Positions 49,612 to 60,858 of a stretch of 64,000 nucleotides of DNA are shown in pieces. The translations under genes were made by a program, and so were the position numbers. The notes under the pieces are model-generated. The model worked only from the letters and a program-made list of their open reading frames with translations. It was not told the DNA's origin and did not search any database. Numbering within the stretch: position 1 is the stretch's first letter; the number at the start of each line of letters is the position of its first letter. Origin of the DNA: Pantoea sp. Mb-10. GTDB lineage: Bacteria > Pseudomonadota > Gammaproteobacteria > Enterobacterales > Enterobacteriaceae. The stretch lies in NCBI RefSeq assembly GCF_021272205.1, contig NZ_JAJSDX010000010.1, positions 58,153 to 122,152 of the forward strand, given 5' to 3'.

Positions 49612-49854
49612 GTGACCCTGACACCCTTATCGTCTTGTAAATACGCCTACGCCTGAGAGGCATAACATCGTCTTTTATCTAGCCACGGTTCGGCCAGTTC
49701 GTCAATTGACTTAAATAAGTGAAAGTTAATGTATAACTACCAGATATTTATAGAATTTCACGGCAGGGGAGCGAGATAAGTTAATCTTATTATGCAATGC
49801 CGCACATTGACCGGGCAATTTACCGTTTACACAGTGAATTGCCCCAATGTTTAG
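49612..49854. other. ppc-argE gap with an argE 3' hairpin
   Basis: The 243-base gap should hold the ppc promoter; AT-rich sequence at 49710-49770 is the likely place, but I could not assign -35/-10 pairs. GGGCAATTTAC (49813-49823) pairs with GTGAATTGCCC (49834-49844) with one G-U just beyond the argE stop, without a T-tract. Confidence 0.4.
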
Positions 49855-51006
49855 TTATCCGTGGCAAAAATGCTGCACAAGCTGGGTAATAAGCGCATGC
49901 GTAGGCTTAATGAATGCGGTATCGATAAATTCATCCGGCTGGTGCGCCTGGTTGATCGATCCTGGCCCTAATACCAGCGTAGGGCACAGTTGCTGAATAA
50001 ACGGTGCTTCCGTGCAGTAATTCACGACTTCGGTAGGCACGCCCAAGAGTTTTTCCACCACCTGAACCAACTCATGATTGGCGGGACACTCGTAGCCGGG
50101 GATTGGCGGGTGCAGCTCGCCCACCGTTAGCCTGCCGGGCCAGCGCGCGCTCACCGGTGCCAGCGCCTCATTCAGCAGGCCATCCAGTTCGCTCAGGGTT
50201 AAACCGGGCAGCGGACGGATATCCATATGCAGCTCACAGCAGGCGCAGATCCGGTTTGCGGCATCGCCACCGTGAATATGACCAAAATTCATGGTGGGAT
50301 AAGGAATGGCAAAGCCGTCGTGGTTGTAGCGCGTTTTTAGCGTGTTACGCAGTTCCATCAGCTGCGTAATCGACTCATGCATCAGCTCGATGGCATTGAC
50401 GCCGCGCGCCGGATCGCTGGAGTGGCCGGACTGGCCTTGAATGCGGATCGCTTGAGACAAGTGGCCTTTATGCGCTCGCACGGGCTTAAGCGAGGTCGGC
50501 TCACCGATGATGGCGCAATCAGGACGCAGCGCGGTGGATTCAGAGAAGTACTTCGCGCCCGCCATCGTCGTCTCTTCGTCGGCGGTGGCGAGCACGTACA
50601 GCGGCTTGCTGAGCTGTGTCACATCCACGTCACGCAGGGCATCGAGAATGAAAGCAAAAAAGCCTTTCATGTCCGCCGTGCCCAAGCCATAAAGTTTGTT
50701 GTCGTGTTCGGTGAGCGTGAAGGGATCGCGCGTCCAGCGGCCATCGTCAAACGGCACGGTGTCGGTATGGCCCGCCAGCAGTAGGCCGCCAGCGCCAGTA
50801 CCGCAGCGAGCCAGCATATTGAATTTGTGGCGCGTACCGGGTACCGGCTGCACCTCAACGCTGAAGCCGATATCACGGAACCAGCCTGCCAGTAAATTGA
50901 TTAAAGTTTCATTGCTCTGATCGAGTGCGCTGTCGGTGGCGCTGATTGACGGGGTGGCAATCAGCTGGCGGTAGAGTTCGATAAAAGGTGGTAATTTTGT
51001 CTTCAC
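49855..51006 (-). CDS. argE: Acetylornithine deacetylase
   Basis: Zinc M20-family hydrolase releasing ornithine from N-acetylornithine in arginine synthesis. The 383-residue protein shows [15 protein letters not shown] (metal His and Asp) and [12 protein letters not shown] (catalytic and metal Glu), and [16 protein letters not shown] in the dimerisation domain. The start is GTG at 51006, giving [13 protein letters not shown], which matches the family. It is divergent from argCBGH and shares the ARG-box operator. Confidence 0.96.
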   Translation of the reverse strand: MKTKLPPFIELYRQLIATPSISATDSALDQSNETLINLLAGWFRDIGFSVEVQPVPGTRHKFNMLARCGTGAGGLLLAGHTDTVPFDDGRWTRDPFTLTEHDNKLYGLGTADMKGFFAFILDALRDVDVTQLSKPLYVLATADEETTMAGAKYFSESTALRPDCAIIGEPTSLKPVRAHKGHLSQAIRIQGQSGHSSDPARGVNAIELMHESITQLMELRNTLKTRYNHDGFAIPYPTMNFGHIHGGDAANRICACCELHMDIRPLPGLTLSELDGLLNEALAPVSARWPGRLTVGELHPPIPGYECPANHELVQVVEKLLGVPTEVVNYCTEAPFIQQLCPTLVLGPGSINQAHQPDEFIDTAFIKPTHALITQLVQHFCHG

Positions 51007-51031
51007 TGTTGACGGCCCTTGGGTTAGGATG

Positions 51032-51070
51032 TATCAATATTCATGCATTAATAGTGAATAAAAATACATT
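51032..51070. promoter_or_regulatory. Pair of ARG boxes (ArgR operator)
   Basis: Box 1 at 51032-51049 (TATCAATATTCATGCATT) and box 2 at 51053-51070 (AGTGAATAAAAATACATT) are separated by 3 bases, the spacing expected for an ArgR hexamer. They lie between argE and argC and closely resemble the E. coli argECBH operator as I recall it. Confidence 0.88.
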
Positions 51071-51174
51071 AACGTCGTCTGCTTGTGAACTGGAAAACCA
51101 CGGCAAACGGCATCATGGGTAACGGGGCAAGGCCGCGACCCGGAACGAGTGACTGTAATAAGGTATACAGGCTG

Positions 51175-52179
51175 ATGTTGAATACGCTGATCGTTGGTGC
51201 CAGTGGTTACGCTGGCGTAGAGCTTGCCACTTACCTGAATCGCCATCCGCATATGAACATAACCGCTTTGGCGGTTTCAGCGCAAAGCCCGGATGCCGGA
51301 AAGCTGCTGTCGGATTTGCATCCGCAGCTCAAAGGTATCGTGGATTTGCCCCTGCAGCCGCTGAGCAGCGCCGACGAGTGGGCAGGCAAGGTCGATGTGG
51401 TGTTTCTCGCCACGGCGCACGAAGTCAGCCACGACCTGGCGCCCGCGTTTCTGAAAGCGGGCTGCGTGGTCTTCGACCTGTCAGGTGCGTTTCGCGTGAA
51501 GGATGAGGCGTTCTATACCGAGTATTACGGCTTTAGCCATCAGCATGCGGCGTGGCTGGATAAAGCGGTGTACGGTCTGGCCGAGTGGAACCACGCGCAG
51601 ATCAAAGATGCGCAGCTGGTGGCCGTGCCGGGCTGTTATCCCACCGCTGCGCAATTAGCGCTGAAACCCCTGCTCAAGGCCGGACTGCTTAATGATGCGC
51701 AGTGGCCGGTGATCAACGCCACCAGCGGCGTGAGCGGCGCAGGGCGCAAAGCCAGCGTGAAAACCAGCTTCTGCGAAGTGAGCCTGCATGCCTACGGCGT
51801 GTTCAACCACCGCCATCATCCGGAAATCGTCGCGCACCTCGGCGCGCCGGTGATTTTCACGCCGCACCTGGGCAATTTCCCGCGCGGCATTCTGGCGACC
51901 GTAACCTGTCGCCTTAACGCGGGCGTCACCCAGCAGCAAGTGGCCGATGCCTTCCATCAGGCCTACCACGATAAACCGCTGGTTCGCCTCTACGACAAGG
52001 ATCTGCCTGCGTTAAAAGGCGTGGTGGGTCTGCCGTTTTGTGACCTGGGCTTTGCCATGCAGGGCGAGCACCTGATTGTGGTCGCAGCGGAAGACAATCT
52101 GCTGAAAGGCGCCTCCTCGCAGGCGGTGCAATGTTTAAACATCCGTTTCGGCTTCCCCGAAACGCTGTCACTGATTTAA
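51175..52179 (+). CDS. argC: N-acetyl-gamma-glutamyl-phosphate reductase
   Basis: NADPH-dependent third step of arginine synthesis. The nucleotide-binding start is [20 protein letters not shown], and the catalytic cysteine is in [15 protein letters not shown]. The 334 residues equal E. coli ArgC. ATG at 51175 is chosen because the 30 upstream in-frame codons have no homology and reach into the operator region. It heads argCBGH; argB starts 15 bases after its stop. Confidence 0.96.
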   Translation: MLNTLIVGASGYAGVELATYLNRHPHMNITALAVSAQSPDAGKLLSDLHPQLKGIVDLPLQPLSSADEWAGKVDVVFLATAHEVSHDLAPAFLKAGCVVFDLSGAFRVKDEAFYTEYYGFSHQHAAWLDKAVYGLAEWNHAQIKDAQLVAVPGCYPTAAQLALKPLLKAGLLNDAQWPVINATSGVSGAGRKASVKTSFCEVSLHAYGVFNHRHHPEIVAHLGAPVIFTPHLGNFPRGILATVTCRLNAGVTQQQVADAFHQAYHDKPLVRLYDKDLPALKGVVGLPFCDLGFAMQGEHLIVVAAEDNLLKGASSQAVQCLNIRFGFPETLSLI

Positions 52180-52194
52180 CCGACGGAATACGCC

Positions 52195-52968
52195 ATGAAT
52201 CCTTTGATCATTAAGCTGGGCGGTGTGCTGCTGGATAGCGAAGAAGCGCTGGCACGTTTGTTTGATGCCTTACTGAGTTATCGCAATGCGCATCAGCGCC
52301 CGCTGATCATTGTCCACGGCGGCGGCTGCCTGGTGGATGAGTTGATGAAGAAACTGGCCCTGCCGGTGATGAAGAAAAACGGCCTGCGCGTCACCCCTGC
52401 CGACCAGATCGACATTATTACCGGTGCGCTGGCCGGTACGGCCAACAAAACGCTGCTGGCATGGGCAAAGAAATATGGCATCAACGCAGTGGGCCTGTGC
52501 CTTGGCGATGCCGGTTTAGTGAATGTGGCGCAGTTTGACGAAGAGCTGGGCCACGTCGGGAATGCCACGCCGGGGAACCCGGCGCTGCTCAACACGTTAC
52601 TGAGTGCAGGCTATATGCCGGTGGTCAGTTCCATTGGTATTACCGACGACGGCGCGTTGATGAACGTCAACGCCGACCAGGCCGCCACCGCGCTGGCCGC
52701 TACCCTCGGTGCCGATCTGGTGCTGCTGTCTGATGTCAGCGGTATTCTTGATGGCAAAGGTCAGCGCATTGAAGAGATGACGGCGGCGAAAGCCGAGCAG
52801 CTCATTGCGCAGGGCATTATTACCGACGGGATGATTGTGAAAGTGAATGCGGCACTCGACGCCGCACGCACGCTGGGTCGCCCGGTGGATATCGCCAGTT
52901 GGCGCCATGCAGAACAGCTGCCAACCCTTTTCAACGGTGTGTCGATTGGCACCCGGATTCTCGCTTAA
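52195..52968 (+). CDS. argB: Acetylglutamate kinase
   Basis: Second step of arginine synthesis, phosphorylating N-acetylglutamate. It is an amino-acid kinase fold protein of 257 residues with [15 protein letters not shown] and [15 protein letters not shown] at the ATP/substrate site, and [12 protein letters not shown] later. It lacks the N-terminal helix of arginine-sensitive forms, so it is the short arginine-insensitive type. It lies 15 bases before argG. Confidence 0.96.
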   Translation: MNPLIIKLGGVLLDSEEALARLFDALLSYRNAHQRPLIIVHGGGCLVDELMKKLALPVMKKNGLRVTPADQIDIITGALAGTANKTLLAWAKKYGINAVGLCLGDAGLVNVAQFDEELGHVGNATPGNPALLNTLLSAGYMPVVSSIGITDDGALMNVNADQAATALAATLGADLVLLSDVSGILDGKGQRIEEMTAAKAEQLIAQGIITDGMIVKVNAALDAARTLGRPVDIASWRHAEQLPTLFNGVSIGTRILA

Positions 52969-52983
52969 TCAAGGATTTAAGAA

Positions 52984-54201
52984 ATGAGCACGCAAAACAT
53001 CAAAAAAATCGTTCTGGCCTATTCGGGCGGTCTTGATACTTCCGCCATCATTCCATGGCTGAAAGAGAACTACGGCGGCTGCGAAGTCGTGGCGTTTGTG
53101 GCCAACATTGGTCAGGATCCGGCCGATCTGGAAGGCGTTGAGAAAAAAGCCCTGCAGTCAGGCGCATCCGAATGCCACGTGGTGGATCTGCGTGAAGCCT
53201 TCATCAGTGACTACGTGTATCCGGTGCTGCAAACCGGTGCGCTCTATGAAGGCACTTACCTGCTGGGCACCTCTATGGCGCGCCCCATTATCGCCAAAGC
53301 GCAGGTTGAGCTGGCGCTGAAAGTGGGTGCGGATGCGCTGTGCCACGGTGCGACCGGTAAAGGCAACGACCAGGTGCGTTTCGAAACCACCTACACCGCC
53401 CTGGCGCCACAGCTCAAAGTGGTGGCACCTTGGCGTGAATGGAACCTGCGCTCACGTGAAGCGCTGCTGGATTACCTGAAAGAACGCAACATTCCTACCA
53501 CCGCGTCGCTGGAGAAAATCTACAGCCGCGATGAGAACGCCTGGCACATCTCTACCGAAGGCGGCGTGCTGGAGAGCCCAGCCAATGCGCCAAACAAAGA
53601 TTGCTGGGTCTGGACCGTTGACCCGCTGGAAGCGCCTGACCAGCCAGAAAACGTCACCGTGACCGTGGAAAAAGGCCGCGTTGTCGCCGTGAACGGCGAA
53701 GCGATGAGCCCGTTCCAGTGTCTGGAAAAACTCAACGCGCTGGGTGCTAAACACGGCGTGGGCCGTATCGATATTGTGGAAAACCGCCTGGTGGGCATTA
53801 AATCACGCGGCTGCTACGAAACCCCCGGCGGCACCATTATGGTCAACGCGCTGCGTGCGGTTGAACAGCTGGTCCTGGACCGCGATAGCTTCAAGTGGCG
53901 TGAACAGCTGGGCCATGAAATGTCTTACGTGGTTTACGATGGCCGCTGGTTCGCTCCGCTGCGTCTGTCCATTCAGGCTGCCGCTGAGTCGCTGGCAGAG
54001 CAGGTCAACGGTGAAGTGGTGCTGCAGTTGTACAAAGGCCAGGCCACGGCGATCCAGAAGACCTCCGCCAACAGCCTCTACTCTGAAGAGTTCGCCACCT
54101 TCGGCGAAGACGAGGTTTACGACCATCGCCACGCGGGCGGCTTCATTCGCCTGTTCTCGCTCTCTTCACGCATTCGTGCGCTGAACGAGCAGAAAAAATA
54201 A
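52984..54201 (+). CDS. argG: Argininosuccinate synthase
   Basis: ATP-dependent joining of citrulline and aspartate. The pyrophosphatase-type motif [17 protein letters not shown] is at the N-terminus, and [13 protein letters not shown] is in the citrulline/aspartate site. The 405-residue form is the common short type, shorter than the 447-residue enzyme of E. coli K-12. It lies between argB and argH, whereas E. coli K-12 has argG elsewhere. The gap to argH contains a terminator. Confidence 0.95.
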   Translation: MSTQNIKKIVLAYSGGLDTSAIIPWLKENYGGCEVVAFVANIGQDPADLEGVEKKALQSGASECHVVDLREAFISDYVYPVLQTGALYEGTYLLGTSMARPIIAKAQVELALKVGADALCHGATGKGNDQVRFETTYTALAPQLKVVAPWREWNLRSREALLDYLKERNIPTTASLEKIYSRDENAWHISTEGGVLESPANAPNKDCWVWTVDPLEAPDQPENVTVTVEKGRVVAVNGEAMSPFQCLEKLNALGAKHGVGRIDIVENRLVGIKSRGCYETPGGTIMVNALRAVEQLVLDRDSFKWREQLGHEMSYVVYDGRWFAPLRLSIQAAAESLAEQVNGEVVLQLYKGQATAIQKTSANSLYSEEFATFGEDEVYDHRHAGGFIRLFSLSSRIRALNEQKK

Positions 54202-54225
54202 CCGCGCGATTGATAATACATGTGC

Positions 54226-54252
54226 AAGGGCGGCTGAGGCCGCCCTTTGTTT
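54226..54252 (+). terminator. Terminator-like hairpin between argG and argH
   Basis: AAGGGCGGC (54226-54234), loop TGAG, GCCGCCCTT (54239-54247), then TGTTT. It is a perfect 9-bp stem inside the arg operon, likely to reduce argH expression or to mark the 3' end of an argCBG transcript. Confidence 0.65.
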
Positions 54253-54274
54253 AACGGATTCAGGAGTAACGCAG

Positions 54275-55648
54275 ATGGCACTTTGGGGTGGACGTTTTTC
54301 ACAGGCAGCAGACCAACGGTTCAAACAGTTTAACGATTCTCTGCGCTTTGATTACCGCCTGGCGGAACAGGACATCATTGGTTCAGTGGCGTGGTCAAAA
54401 GCGCTGGTGACAGTGAACGTACTGAGCAGCGACGAGCAGCAGCAGCTGGAAGCCGCGCTGCATGCGCTGCTGGCCGAGGTGCGCGCCAACCCGGAGCAGA
54501 TTCTGCAAAGCGATGCGGAAGATATCCACAGCTGGGTAGAAGGCAAGTTGATTGAAAAGGTAGGCGCGTTGGGCAAAAAACTGCACACCGGCCGCAGCCG
54601 TAATGACCAGGTCGCCACCGATCTAAAACTGTGGTGCAAAGAGCAGGTGAGCCTGCTGTTGGAGGCCACTCGCCAGCTGCAATCCGCGCTAGTAGTCAGC
54701 GCTGAGGCGAATCAGGATGCGGTGATGCCGGGCTATACGCACCTGCAGCGCGCGCAGCCGGTGACCTTCGCCCACTGGTGTCTGGCCTATGTGGAGATGC
54801 TGGCACGCGACGAGAGTCGCCTGCAGGATACCCTCAAGCGTCTGGACGTCAGCCCGCTGGGCTGCGGTGCACTGGCGGGTACCGCGTACGAGATCGATCG
54901 TCAGCAGTTGGCCGGCTGGCTGGGCTTTGCATCCGCCACGCGCAACAGTCTGGACACGGTTTCTGACCGCGACCACGTGCTGGAGCTGCTGTCGGATGCG
55001 TCCATCGGCATGGTGCACCTGTCGCGCTTCGCGGAAGATATGATCTTCTTTAACACCGGAGAAGCGGGCTTTATCGAGCTGTCCGACAAAGTCACCTCTG
55101 GCTCGTCGCTGATGCCGCAGAAGAAAAACCCGGATGCGCTGGAGCTGATTCGCGGCAAATGCGGGCGCGTGCAGGGCGCGTTGACCGGCATGATGATGAC
55201 CTTGAAAGGGCTGCCGCTAGCCTACAACAAAGATATGCAGGAAGACAAAGAAGGGCTGTTTGACGCGCTCGATACCTGGCTGGACTGCCTGCATATGTCG
55301 GTGCTGGTGCTGGATGGATTACAGGTGAAACGTCCGCGCTGTCAGGAAGCGGCGGAGCAAGGCTACGCAAACTCAACCGAGCTGGCGGATTACCTGGTTG
55401 CCAAGGGCGTACCGTTCCGCGAAGCGCACCATATTGTAGGTGAGACGGTTGTTGCCGCTATTCAGCAGGGTGTAGCACTGGAAGCCCTTAGTCTGGCGCA
55501 GCTCAAGCAGTTCAGCGCCGTCATTGAAGACGATGTGTATCCCATTCTCTCTCTGCAATCGTGCCTGGATAAGCGCAACGCGCAAGGTGGTGTCGCGCCA
55601 CAGCAGGTGGCCTTCGCCCTTGCCGAAGCCAAAAAGCGCTTAGGCTAA
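54275..55648 (+). CDS. argH: Argininosuccinate lyase
   Basis: Last step of arginine synthesis, cleaving argininosuccinate to arginine and fumarate. It is a fumarase/aspartase superfamily enzyme of 457 residues; the family signature is [20 protein letters not shown], and [14 protein letters not shown] and [17 protein letters not shown] are the other two conserved regions. AGGAG lies upstream of ATG 54275. No terminator with a T-tail faces it on the plus strand, so readthrough toward oxyR is possible. Confidence 0.96.
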   Translation: MALWGGRFSQAADQRFKQFNDSLRFDYRLAEQDIIGSVAWSKALVTVNVLSSDEQQQLEAALHALLAEVRANPEQILQSDAEDIHSWVEGKLIEKVGALGKKLHTGRSRNDQVATDLKLWCKEQVSLLLEATRQLQSALVVSAEANQDAVMPGYTHLQRAQPVTFAHWCLAYVEMLARDESRLQDTLKRLDVSPLGCGALAGTAYEIDRQQLAGWLGFASATRNSLDTVSDRDHVLELLSDASIGMVHLSRFAEDMIFFNTGEAGFIELSDKVTSGSSLMPQKKNPDALELIRGKCGRVQGALTGMMMTLKGLPLAYNKDMQEDKEGLFDALDTWLDCLHMSVLVLDGLQVKRPRCQEAAEQGYANSTELADYLVAKGVPFREAHHIVGETVVAAIQQGVALEALSLAQLKQFSAVIEDDVYPILSLQSCLDKRNAQGGVAPQQVAFALAEAKKRLG

Positions 55649-55651
55649 GCA

Positions 55652-55794
55652 AAAAAAAGCGGGCACCTTGACGGGGGCCCGCGAACCTCTAGTTTCGGAA
55701 TGACATCTTGTTATGGGTACATCATCAAGTTTCGGCACGTCCGGTGCCAAAACGGTGATGGGGTTGAGCCGATGTCTACTGCTCCTTCACTTAT
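55652..55794 (-). ncRNA. Probable OxyS RNA (diverged)
   Basis: The argH-oxyR gap has a minus-strand terminator: GCGGGC/GCCCGC (55659-55664, 55677-55682), then eight T on that strand (55651-55658). On the minus strand AATAAT (complement of 55802-55807) sits at the place of the E. coli oxyS -10, next to the OxyR site, giving a start near 55794 and a length near 140, against 109 in E. coli. Internal stem GGCAC/GTGCC lies at 55735-55749. The body shows no obvious similarity to E. coli OxyS, so the call rests on position, promoter and terminator. Confidence 0.55.
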
Positions 55795-55822
55795 GGGCGG
55801 TATTATTCCTGCAGGTGGCTTG

Positions 55823-55860
55823 ATAGGGCTAATCGTTCATTGCTATTCTATCTATCGCCA
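55823..55860. promoter_or_regulatory. OxyR operator upstream of oxyR
   Basis: ATAG at 55823-55826, then CTATTCTATCTAT at 55843-55855, gives the spaced ATAG/CTAT half-sites of OxyR. The stretch from TTGATAGGG to CTATCGCCA is nearly the same as the E. coli oxyR-oxyS control region as I remember it. It should mediate oxyR autoregulation and oxyS induction. Confidence 0.8.
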
Positions 55861-55887
55861 CGGGCTATCGTGGTCTGGAGGATATCA

Positions 55888-56805
55888 ATGAACATTCGTG
55901 ATCTGGAGTATCTGGTTTCGCTTGCGGAGCATCGTCATTTTCGACGTGCCGCTGACGCCTGTCATGTCAGCCAACCGACGTTAAGTGGACAGATTCGTAA
56001 GCTGGAAGATGAACTCGGTGTAATGTTGCTGGAGCGTACCAGCCGCAAAGTGTTGTTTACCCAGGCTGGACTGCTGCTGGTGGATCAGGCGCGCACGGTG
56101 CTCCGGGAAGTCAAAGTGCTGAAGGAAATGGCGAGCCAGCAGGGCGAGGCGATGTCCGGGCCGCTGCACATTGGTTTGATTCCCACCACGGGCCCGTACT
56201 TGCTGCCGCACATTATTCCCATGCTGCATCAGACGTTCCCCAAGCTGGAAATGTACCTGCATGAAGCGCAGACGCAACAGCTGCTGTCACAACTCGACAG
56301 CGGCAAGCTGGACTGCGCCATTCTGGCGCTGGTGAAAGAGAGCGAAGCTTTTATTGAGGTGCCGCTGTTTGACGAGCCAATGAAGCTGGCGGTGTATGAA
56401 GATCATCCGTGGCGCGATCGCGATCGCGTTCCTATGTCCGATCTGGCCGGTGAGAAGCTGTTGATGCTGGAAGACGGCCACTGTCTGCGCGATCAGGCGA
56501 TGGGATTCTGCTTTGAAGCGGGCGCGGATGAAGACACACATTTTCGTGCCACCAGTCTTGAAACGCTGCGTAATATGGTTGCGGCGGGAAGCGGTATTAC
56601 GCTGCTGCCTTCGCTGGCAGTGCCGAATCAGCGTGTGCGTGATGGTGTCTGCTACCTGCCATGCTATAAGCCGGTGCCGCAGCGCACTATCGCGCTGGTT
56701 TATCGCCCAGGATCGCCCCTGCGCAGCCGCTATGAGCAGCTGGCAGAAGCAATTAAAACCCACATGCAGGGTTATCTGGACAACGCGTTAAAACAGGCGG
56801 TTTAA
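55888..56805 (+). CDS. oxyR: Hydrogen-peroxide-inducible regulator OxyR
   Basis: LysR-family activator of catalase, peroxidase, dps and OxyS, switched on by a disulfide. The N-terminal helix-turn-helix covers [23 protein letters not shown], and the redox cysteines are C199 and C208 ([14 protein letters not shown]). ATG at 55888 behind GGAGG gives 305 residues, as in E. coli. The gene ends by overlapping convergent sthA by 18 bases. Confidence 0.97.
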   Translation: MNIRDLEYLVSLAEHRHFRRAADACHVSQPTLSGQIRKLEDELGVMLLERTSRKVLFTQAGLLLVDQARTVLREVKVLKEMASQQGEAMSGPLHIGLIPTTGPYLLPHIIPMLHQTFPKLEMYLHEAQTQQLLSQLDSGKLDCAILALVKESEAFIEVPLFDEPMKLAVYEDHPWRDRDRVPMSDLAGEKLLMLEDGHCLRDQAMGFCFEAGADEDTHFRATSLETLRNMVAAGSGITLLPSLAVPNQRVRDGVCYLPCYKPVPQRTIALVYRPGSPLRSRYEQLAEAIKTHMQGYLDNALKQAV

Positions 56806-58188
56806 GCCGTTTAGCGCCGCAACGCGATAGGCTTCGGCCATAGTGGGGTAGTTAAAGGTGGTATTCACGAAGTACTCAATCGTGTTACCGCCGTTTTTCT
56901 GCTCCATGATGGCCTGGCCGATGTGAATAATCTCTGCGGCACGTTCGCCAAAGCAGTGGATCCCCAAAATCTCCTTGGTTTCACGGTGGAACAGGATTTT
57001 CAAACTGCCCACGTGCATGCCAACAATCTGCGCACGCGCCAGATGTTTAAACTGCGCCCGACCCACTTCATACGGCACTTTCATTGCGGTGAGCTGCTGT
57101 TCGGTTTTGCCGACGGAGCTGATCTCCGGGATGGTGTAGATCCCCGTTGGAATGTCTTCAATCAGATGTGCAGTCGCTTCGCCTTTAATGATGGCTTGTG
57201 CGGCAATGCGGCCCTGATCGTATGCGGCTGACGCCAGGCTGGGATAACCAATCACATCCCCCACCGCATAAATATGCGGCTGCGCGGTCTGGTACATGCT
57301 GTTCACTTTCAGCAGGCCGCGACCATCGGCTTCAAGACCCACGTTTTCCAATGACAGCGAATCGGTATTACCGGTGCGTCCGTTGGCGTAGAGCAGGCAA
57401 TCGGCTTTTACTTTTTTGCCTGATTTGAGGTGCATGATCACGCCGTCACTGACGCCTTCAATTTTCTCAAACTCTTCGTTATGGCGAATCACCACGCCGC
57501 TGTTCCAGAAGTGGTAGGAAAGCGAGTCGGACATCTCCTGATCGAGGAAGGCCAGCAGGCGATCGCGGGTGTTGATTAAATCAACTTTGACGTTAAGACC
57601 GCGGAAGATAGACGCATATTCACAGCCAATCACCCCTGCACCGTAGATAATCACGTGGCCGGGTTCATGGTGCAGATTGAGGATCGAGTCGGAATCGTAA
57701 ATGCGCGGATGGGTAAAATCCACGTCCGCCGGATGATACGGCCGCGAGCCGCAGGCGATAACAAACTTCTCCGCGGTTAACCGCTCGCGGGTGCCATCGG
57801 GCTGCTCCACTTCAATGGTGTTAGCGTCAACGAAGTGCGCATCACCTTGAAAAAGCTCGCAGCGGTTGCGCTCATAGAAACCCTGACGCATAGCCGTTTG
57901 TTGGCTAATCACGCTCTCCGTGTGATTGAGAATGTCGGCGAACGAGGAGCGGAGAAGTCGGGTGTGATCGCTATAGAGAGGATTTTGGTTGAATTCGATA
58001 ATACGGCTGACAGCGTGACGCAAGGCTTTGGAAGGGATGGTGCCCCAGTGAGTACAACCGCCGCCGATGTTATGGTAGCGTTCGATCACTGCAATGTGCG
58101 CTCCCTGCTTTACCAGGCCCATTGCTGCACCTTCGCCGCCCGGGCCAGAGCCAATCACAATGGCATCGTAATCGTAAGACTTTTGCAT
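56788..58188 (-). CDS. sthA: Soluble pyridine nucleotide transhydrogenase
   Basis: Flavoprotein that moves electrons between NADPH and NAD+. It belongs to the lipoamide-dehydrogenase family: FAD motif [18 protein letters not shown] motif [16 protein letters not shown]. The redox pair is incomplete (C45 in GGGCTHWGT, with T50 in place of the second Cys), as is normal for SthA. ATG at 58188 gives 466 residues. It is divergent from fabR. Confidence 0.97.
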   Translation of the reverse strand: MQKSYDYDAIVIGSGPGGEGAAMGLVKQGAHIAVIERYHNIGGGCTHWGTIPSKALRHAVSRIIEFNQNPLYSDHTRLLRSSFADILNHTESVISQQTAMRQGFYERNRCELFQGDAHFVDANTIEVEQPDGTRERLTAEKFVIACGSRPYHPADVDFTHPRIYDSDSILNLHHEPGHVIIYGAGVIGCEYASIFRGLNVKVDLINTRDRLLAFLDQEMSDSLSYHFWNSGVVIRHNEEFEKIEGVSDGVIMHLKSGKKVKADCLLYANGRTGNTDSLSLENVGLEADGRGLLKVNSMYQTAQPHIYAVGDVIGYPSLASAAYDQGRIAAQAIIKGEATAHLIEDIPTGIYTIPEISSVGKTEQQLTAMKVPYEVGRAQFKHLARAQIVGMHVGSLKILFHRETKEILGIHCFGERAAEIIHIGQAIMEQKNGGNTIEYFVNTTFNYPTMAEAYRVAALNGLNRLF

Positions 58189-58381
58189 ACCAGTACGTCC
58201 TATGTTTCTATACATTTTTACAACGAGATTCTAACATCTCGCCGCGCACTTCTGAATTCTAACAGCAAAAATTGCCTGAAATTGACAAAGCGTGAGGTTT
58301 ATAGCCGGTCACAAAGTTTGCGCCACTGTACGCTGAAAAGTTTGTTATAGTGCCTGCCTGCTTACTCACAAGGCCGGGAAA

Positions 58382-59026
58382 ATGGGCGTCAGAGCGCAAC
58401 AAAAAGAACGTACAAGACGTTCGCTGATTGAAGCAGCTTTCAGTCAGTTAAGTGCAGAAAGGAGTTTTGCTAGCCTCAGTTTGCGTGAAGTGGCGCGCGA
58501 AGCGGGGATTGCGCCGACATCGTTTTATCGCCATTTTCGCGATGTGGATGAGCTGGGTTTAACCATGGTAGACGAAAGCGGTCTGATGCTGCGTCAACTG
58601 ATGCGCCAGGCGCGACAGCGTATCGCCAAAGGCGGCAGCATCATCAAAACCTCGGTTGCCACGTTTATGGAATTCATCGGCAATAACCCTAACGCGTTTC
58701 GCCTGTTACTGCGGGAACGTTCGGGCACGTCAGCGGCGTTTCGCGCGGCGGTTGCGCGCGAAATTCAGCATTTTATCGCCGAGCTGGCGGACTACCTTGA
58801 GCTGGAAAATCGCATGCCGCGCAGCTTTACCGAAGCGCAGGCTGAAGCCATGGTCACGATTGTCTTCAGCGCGGGCGCAGAAGCGCTGGATGTGGATAGC
58901 GAACAGCGCCGCAAGCTGGAAGATCGTCTGGTGTTACAACTCAGGATGATCGCAAAAGGCGCTTATTACTGGTATCGCCGTGAGCAGGAGCGTTTGGCGG
59001 TAACCCTTGAAAAAACCGAAGAGTAA
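58382..59026 (+). CDS. fabR: Fatty acid synthesis repressor FabR
   Basis: TetR-family repressor of fabA and fabB that senses the unsaturated/saturated acyl balance. The helix-turn-helix is [22 protein letters not shown] (about residues 33-54), and the remainder is the helical ligand domain. Start [15 protein letters not shown] gives 214 residues. It forms a two-gene unit with yijD, 18 bases downstream. Confidence 0.96.
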   Translation: MGVRAQQKERTRRSLIEAAFSQLSAERSFASLSLREVAREAGIAPTSFYRHFRDVDELGLTMVDESGLMLRQLMRQARQRIAKGGSIIKTSVATFMEFIGNNPNAFRLLLRERSGTSAAFRAAVAREIQHFIAELADYLELENRMPRSFTEAQAEAMVTIVFSAGAEALDVDSEQRRKLEDRLVLQLRMIAKGAYYWYRREQERLAVTLEKTEE

Positions 59027-59044
59027 GATGACAAGGATAATGAC

Positions 59045-59401
59045 ATGATTGAGCAAAACCCTCGCGATAAAGGAACATTACTACTGGCTTTTATCACCGG
59101 TTTAGCCATCAACGGCTCCTTTTCGGTGCTGTTCAGCGCGTTTGTTCCGTTTTCCATTTTCCCCCTGATCGCCTTGGGTTTGGCGGTCTGGAGCCTGCAT
59201 CAGCGCTATCTCAACCGCAATATGCCGGATGGTATGCCTTCGCTGGCAGCCGCGTTTTTCCTGCTGGGTATTCTGGTGTATAGCGCGCTGGTGCGTGCTG
59301 AGTACCCGGATATTGGCTCCAATTTTATCCCCACCATTTTGATGGTGGCGCTGGTGTTCTGGATTGCCACGCGTTTCCGCCGCAACAAAAACAAACCATG
59401 A
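59045..59401 (+). CDS. yijD: Inner-membrane DUF1422 protein YijD
   Basis: A 118-residue membrane protein with four predicted membrane segments ([52 protein letters not shown] and [15 protein letters not shown]) and a basic tail. Its function is unknown, but it always travels with fabR in enterobacteria, suggesting a link to fatty-acid control. It is followed by a strong terminator. Confidence 0.93.
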   Translation: MIEQNPRDKGTLLLAFITGLAINGSFSVLFSAFVPFSIFPLIALGLAVWSLHQRYLNRNMPDGMPSLAAAFFLLGILVYSALVRAEYPDIGSNFIPTILMVALVFWIATRFRRNKNKP

Positions 59402-59407
59402 TGTAGA

Positions 59408-59437
59408 AACGGGAACCGCAGGGTTCCCGTTTTTTTA
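59408..59437. terminator. Terminator of yijD (bidirectional with trmA)
   Basis: AACGGGAACC (59408-59417), loop GCAG, GGTTCCCGTT (59422-59431), then a T-run that overlaps the trmA stop. It is strong on the plus strand and has only a short T-run on the minus strand. Confidence 0.85.
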
Positions 59438-60541
59438 TCCCGCTTTGCGCGTCAGCAGCACGCCGCACTCCATATGATGGGTGTACGGGAATTGATCAAA
59501 CAGCGCCAGGCGTGAAACCGTGTGCGTTTCGCTGAGCGTGGCGAGGTTGTCGCAAAGCGTTTGCGGATTGCAGGAGATATACAGAATCTGCGGATACGCC
59601 TGCACCATTTTCACCGTATCGGGATCCAACCCGCTGCGCGGTGGGTCAACAAAAATGGTCTCACAGTGATAGCTGCTGAGGTCGATGCCCTCCAGGCGGT
59701 TGAAGCGGCGCACGCCGTTCATGGCCTGTGTAAACTCTTCTGCCGCCATGCGAATAATTTGCACGTTATCAATCTGGTTTACGGCAATGTTGTATTGCGC
59801 CGAGGCTACTGACGGTTTCGCGATTTCAGTGGCTAATACGCGGCGGAAATTACGCGCCAGCGCCAGCGAGAAGTTGCCATTGCCGCAGTAAAGCTCCAGC
59901 AGGTCTCCGCGTGCGTTCTGCGTGACATCCAGCGCCCACTCCAGCATCTGAATATTCATCGCGGCATTCGGCTGGGTAAAACTGTTTTCCACCTGGCGAT
60001 AGGTCATGGCTTTGCCGGCCACGGGCAGGCACTCATCCACGTAATCGCGATCGAGGCAGATTTTGGTTTTGGTCGCGCGCCCAATCAGCTGGACGTCAAA
60101 CCCTTCCGCGCGCAGGCTGTCGCGCAGCGCGGAAGCGGCAAGGGTCCAGTCTGCTTCCAGCTTGCGATGGTAGAGCAGCGAAATCACCACCTGCTCGCTC
60201 AAGGTGGAGAGATAATCAATCTGGAACAGTTTAAAGCGCAGCGCAGGATTATCGCGGATCGCTGCGATCAGTTTGGGCATCAGTTGGTTGATCAAGCGGC
60301 TGGCGGCAGGAAATTGATCCACGCGAATGCGCTGCTTGGTCTGCTGATCAAAGATGATGTGATACAGATCGTCGCCGTCGTGCCAAATGCGAAATTCAGC
60401 GCGCATACGATAGTGACTCACCGGCGACCGAAACACCTCCACCTCAGGCGCAGCATAGGGCAGCATCATCGCGTGTAAACGCTGGCGTTTTTCTGCCAGC
60501 TGCGCGTCGTATTGTTCAATGGGGAGTTGTTCGGGTGTCAT
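59435..60541 (-). CDS. trmA: tRNA (uracil(54)-C5)-methyltransferase
   Basis: Makes ribothymidine 54 in the T loop of all tRNAs, using S-adenosylmethionine. The 368-residue protein has the SAM motif [16 protein letters not shown], the motif [14 protein letters not shown], and the catalytic nucleophile cysteine in [15 protein letters not shown]. The C-terminal glutamate of family enzymes is in [10 protein letters not shown]. It is divergent from btuB, as in E. coli. Confidence 0.96.
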   Translation of the reverse strand: MTPEQLPIEQYDAQLAEKRQRLHAMMLPYAAPEVEVFRSPVSHYRMRAEFRIWHDGDDLYHIIFDQQTKQRIRVDQFPAASRLINQLMPKLIAAIRDNPALRFKLFQIDYLSTLSEQVVISLLYHRKLEADWTLAASALRDSLRAEGFDVQLIGRATKTKICLDRDYVDECLPVAGKAMTYRQVENSFTQPNAAMNIQMLEWALDVTQNARGDLLELYCGNGNFSLALARNFRRVLATEIAKPSVASAQYNIAVNQIDNVQIIRMAAEEFTQAMNGVRRFNRLEGIDLSSYHCETIFVDPPRSGLDPDTVKMVQAYPQILYISCNPQTLCDNLATLSETHTVSRLALFDQFPYTHHMECGVLLTRKAG

Positions 60542-60614
60542 CGTTAATCCTGAAAATAAGCCTGCATGCCGGGCGATTGTAGGGATTCACCTGCTGATGT
60601 CCAGCCCTGCGCGT

Positions 60615-60810
60615 GGCAAGTCTGGATTCCAGGCGTGCTTGACCGTAGACTGCGCCCGCCGGCCTCTCTGAGTGAAAAGGGAATCCAGTGCGATTCTGGA
60701 GCTGACGCGCAGCGGTAAAGAATGTCGTGATGCGTGCATTCGCAGACACTGTCTTATTGATAGGAAGTCGTCATCACTTATGGTTCTCAGCCCGAAGACC
60801 TGCCGGTGTC
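60615..60810 (+). promoter_or_regulatory. Cobalamin (adenosylcobalamin) riboswitch
   Basis: Conserved parts of the cobalamin aptamer are present in order: AGGGAATCC at 60678-60686, CTGGAGCTGACGCGCAGCGG at 60697-60716, the B12-box region GACACTGTC at 60745-60753, and AGCCCGAAGACCTGCCGG at 60789-60806. Layout and sequence match the E. coli btuB leader as recalled. It turns off btuB when cobalamin is plentiful. Confidence 0.93.
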
Positions 60811-60858
60811 TCGTCGCAATTCATACGGTCATCGCGTGCTATCGATCGTAGGTCTGCG

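Noticed and set aside
51085..51174. Upstream in-frame extension of argC
   Set aside because: No homology to ArgC N-termini and no ribosome site; the extra codons lie in the argE/argC control region.
55772..55891. 39-codon plus-strand ORF before oxyR, with a hydrophobic middle and a stop overlapping the oxyR start (ATGA)
   Set aside because: Its hydrophobic part is simply the translation of the conserved OxyR operator and promoter DNA, there is no good Shine-Dalgarno, and the same bases are needed for OxyS and OxyR control.
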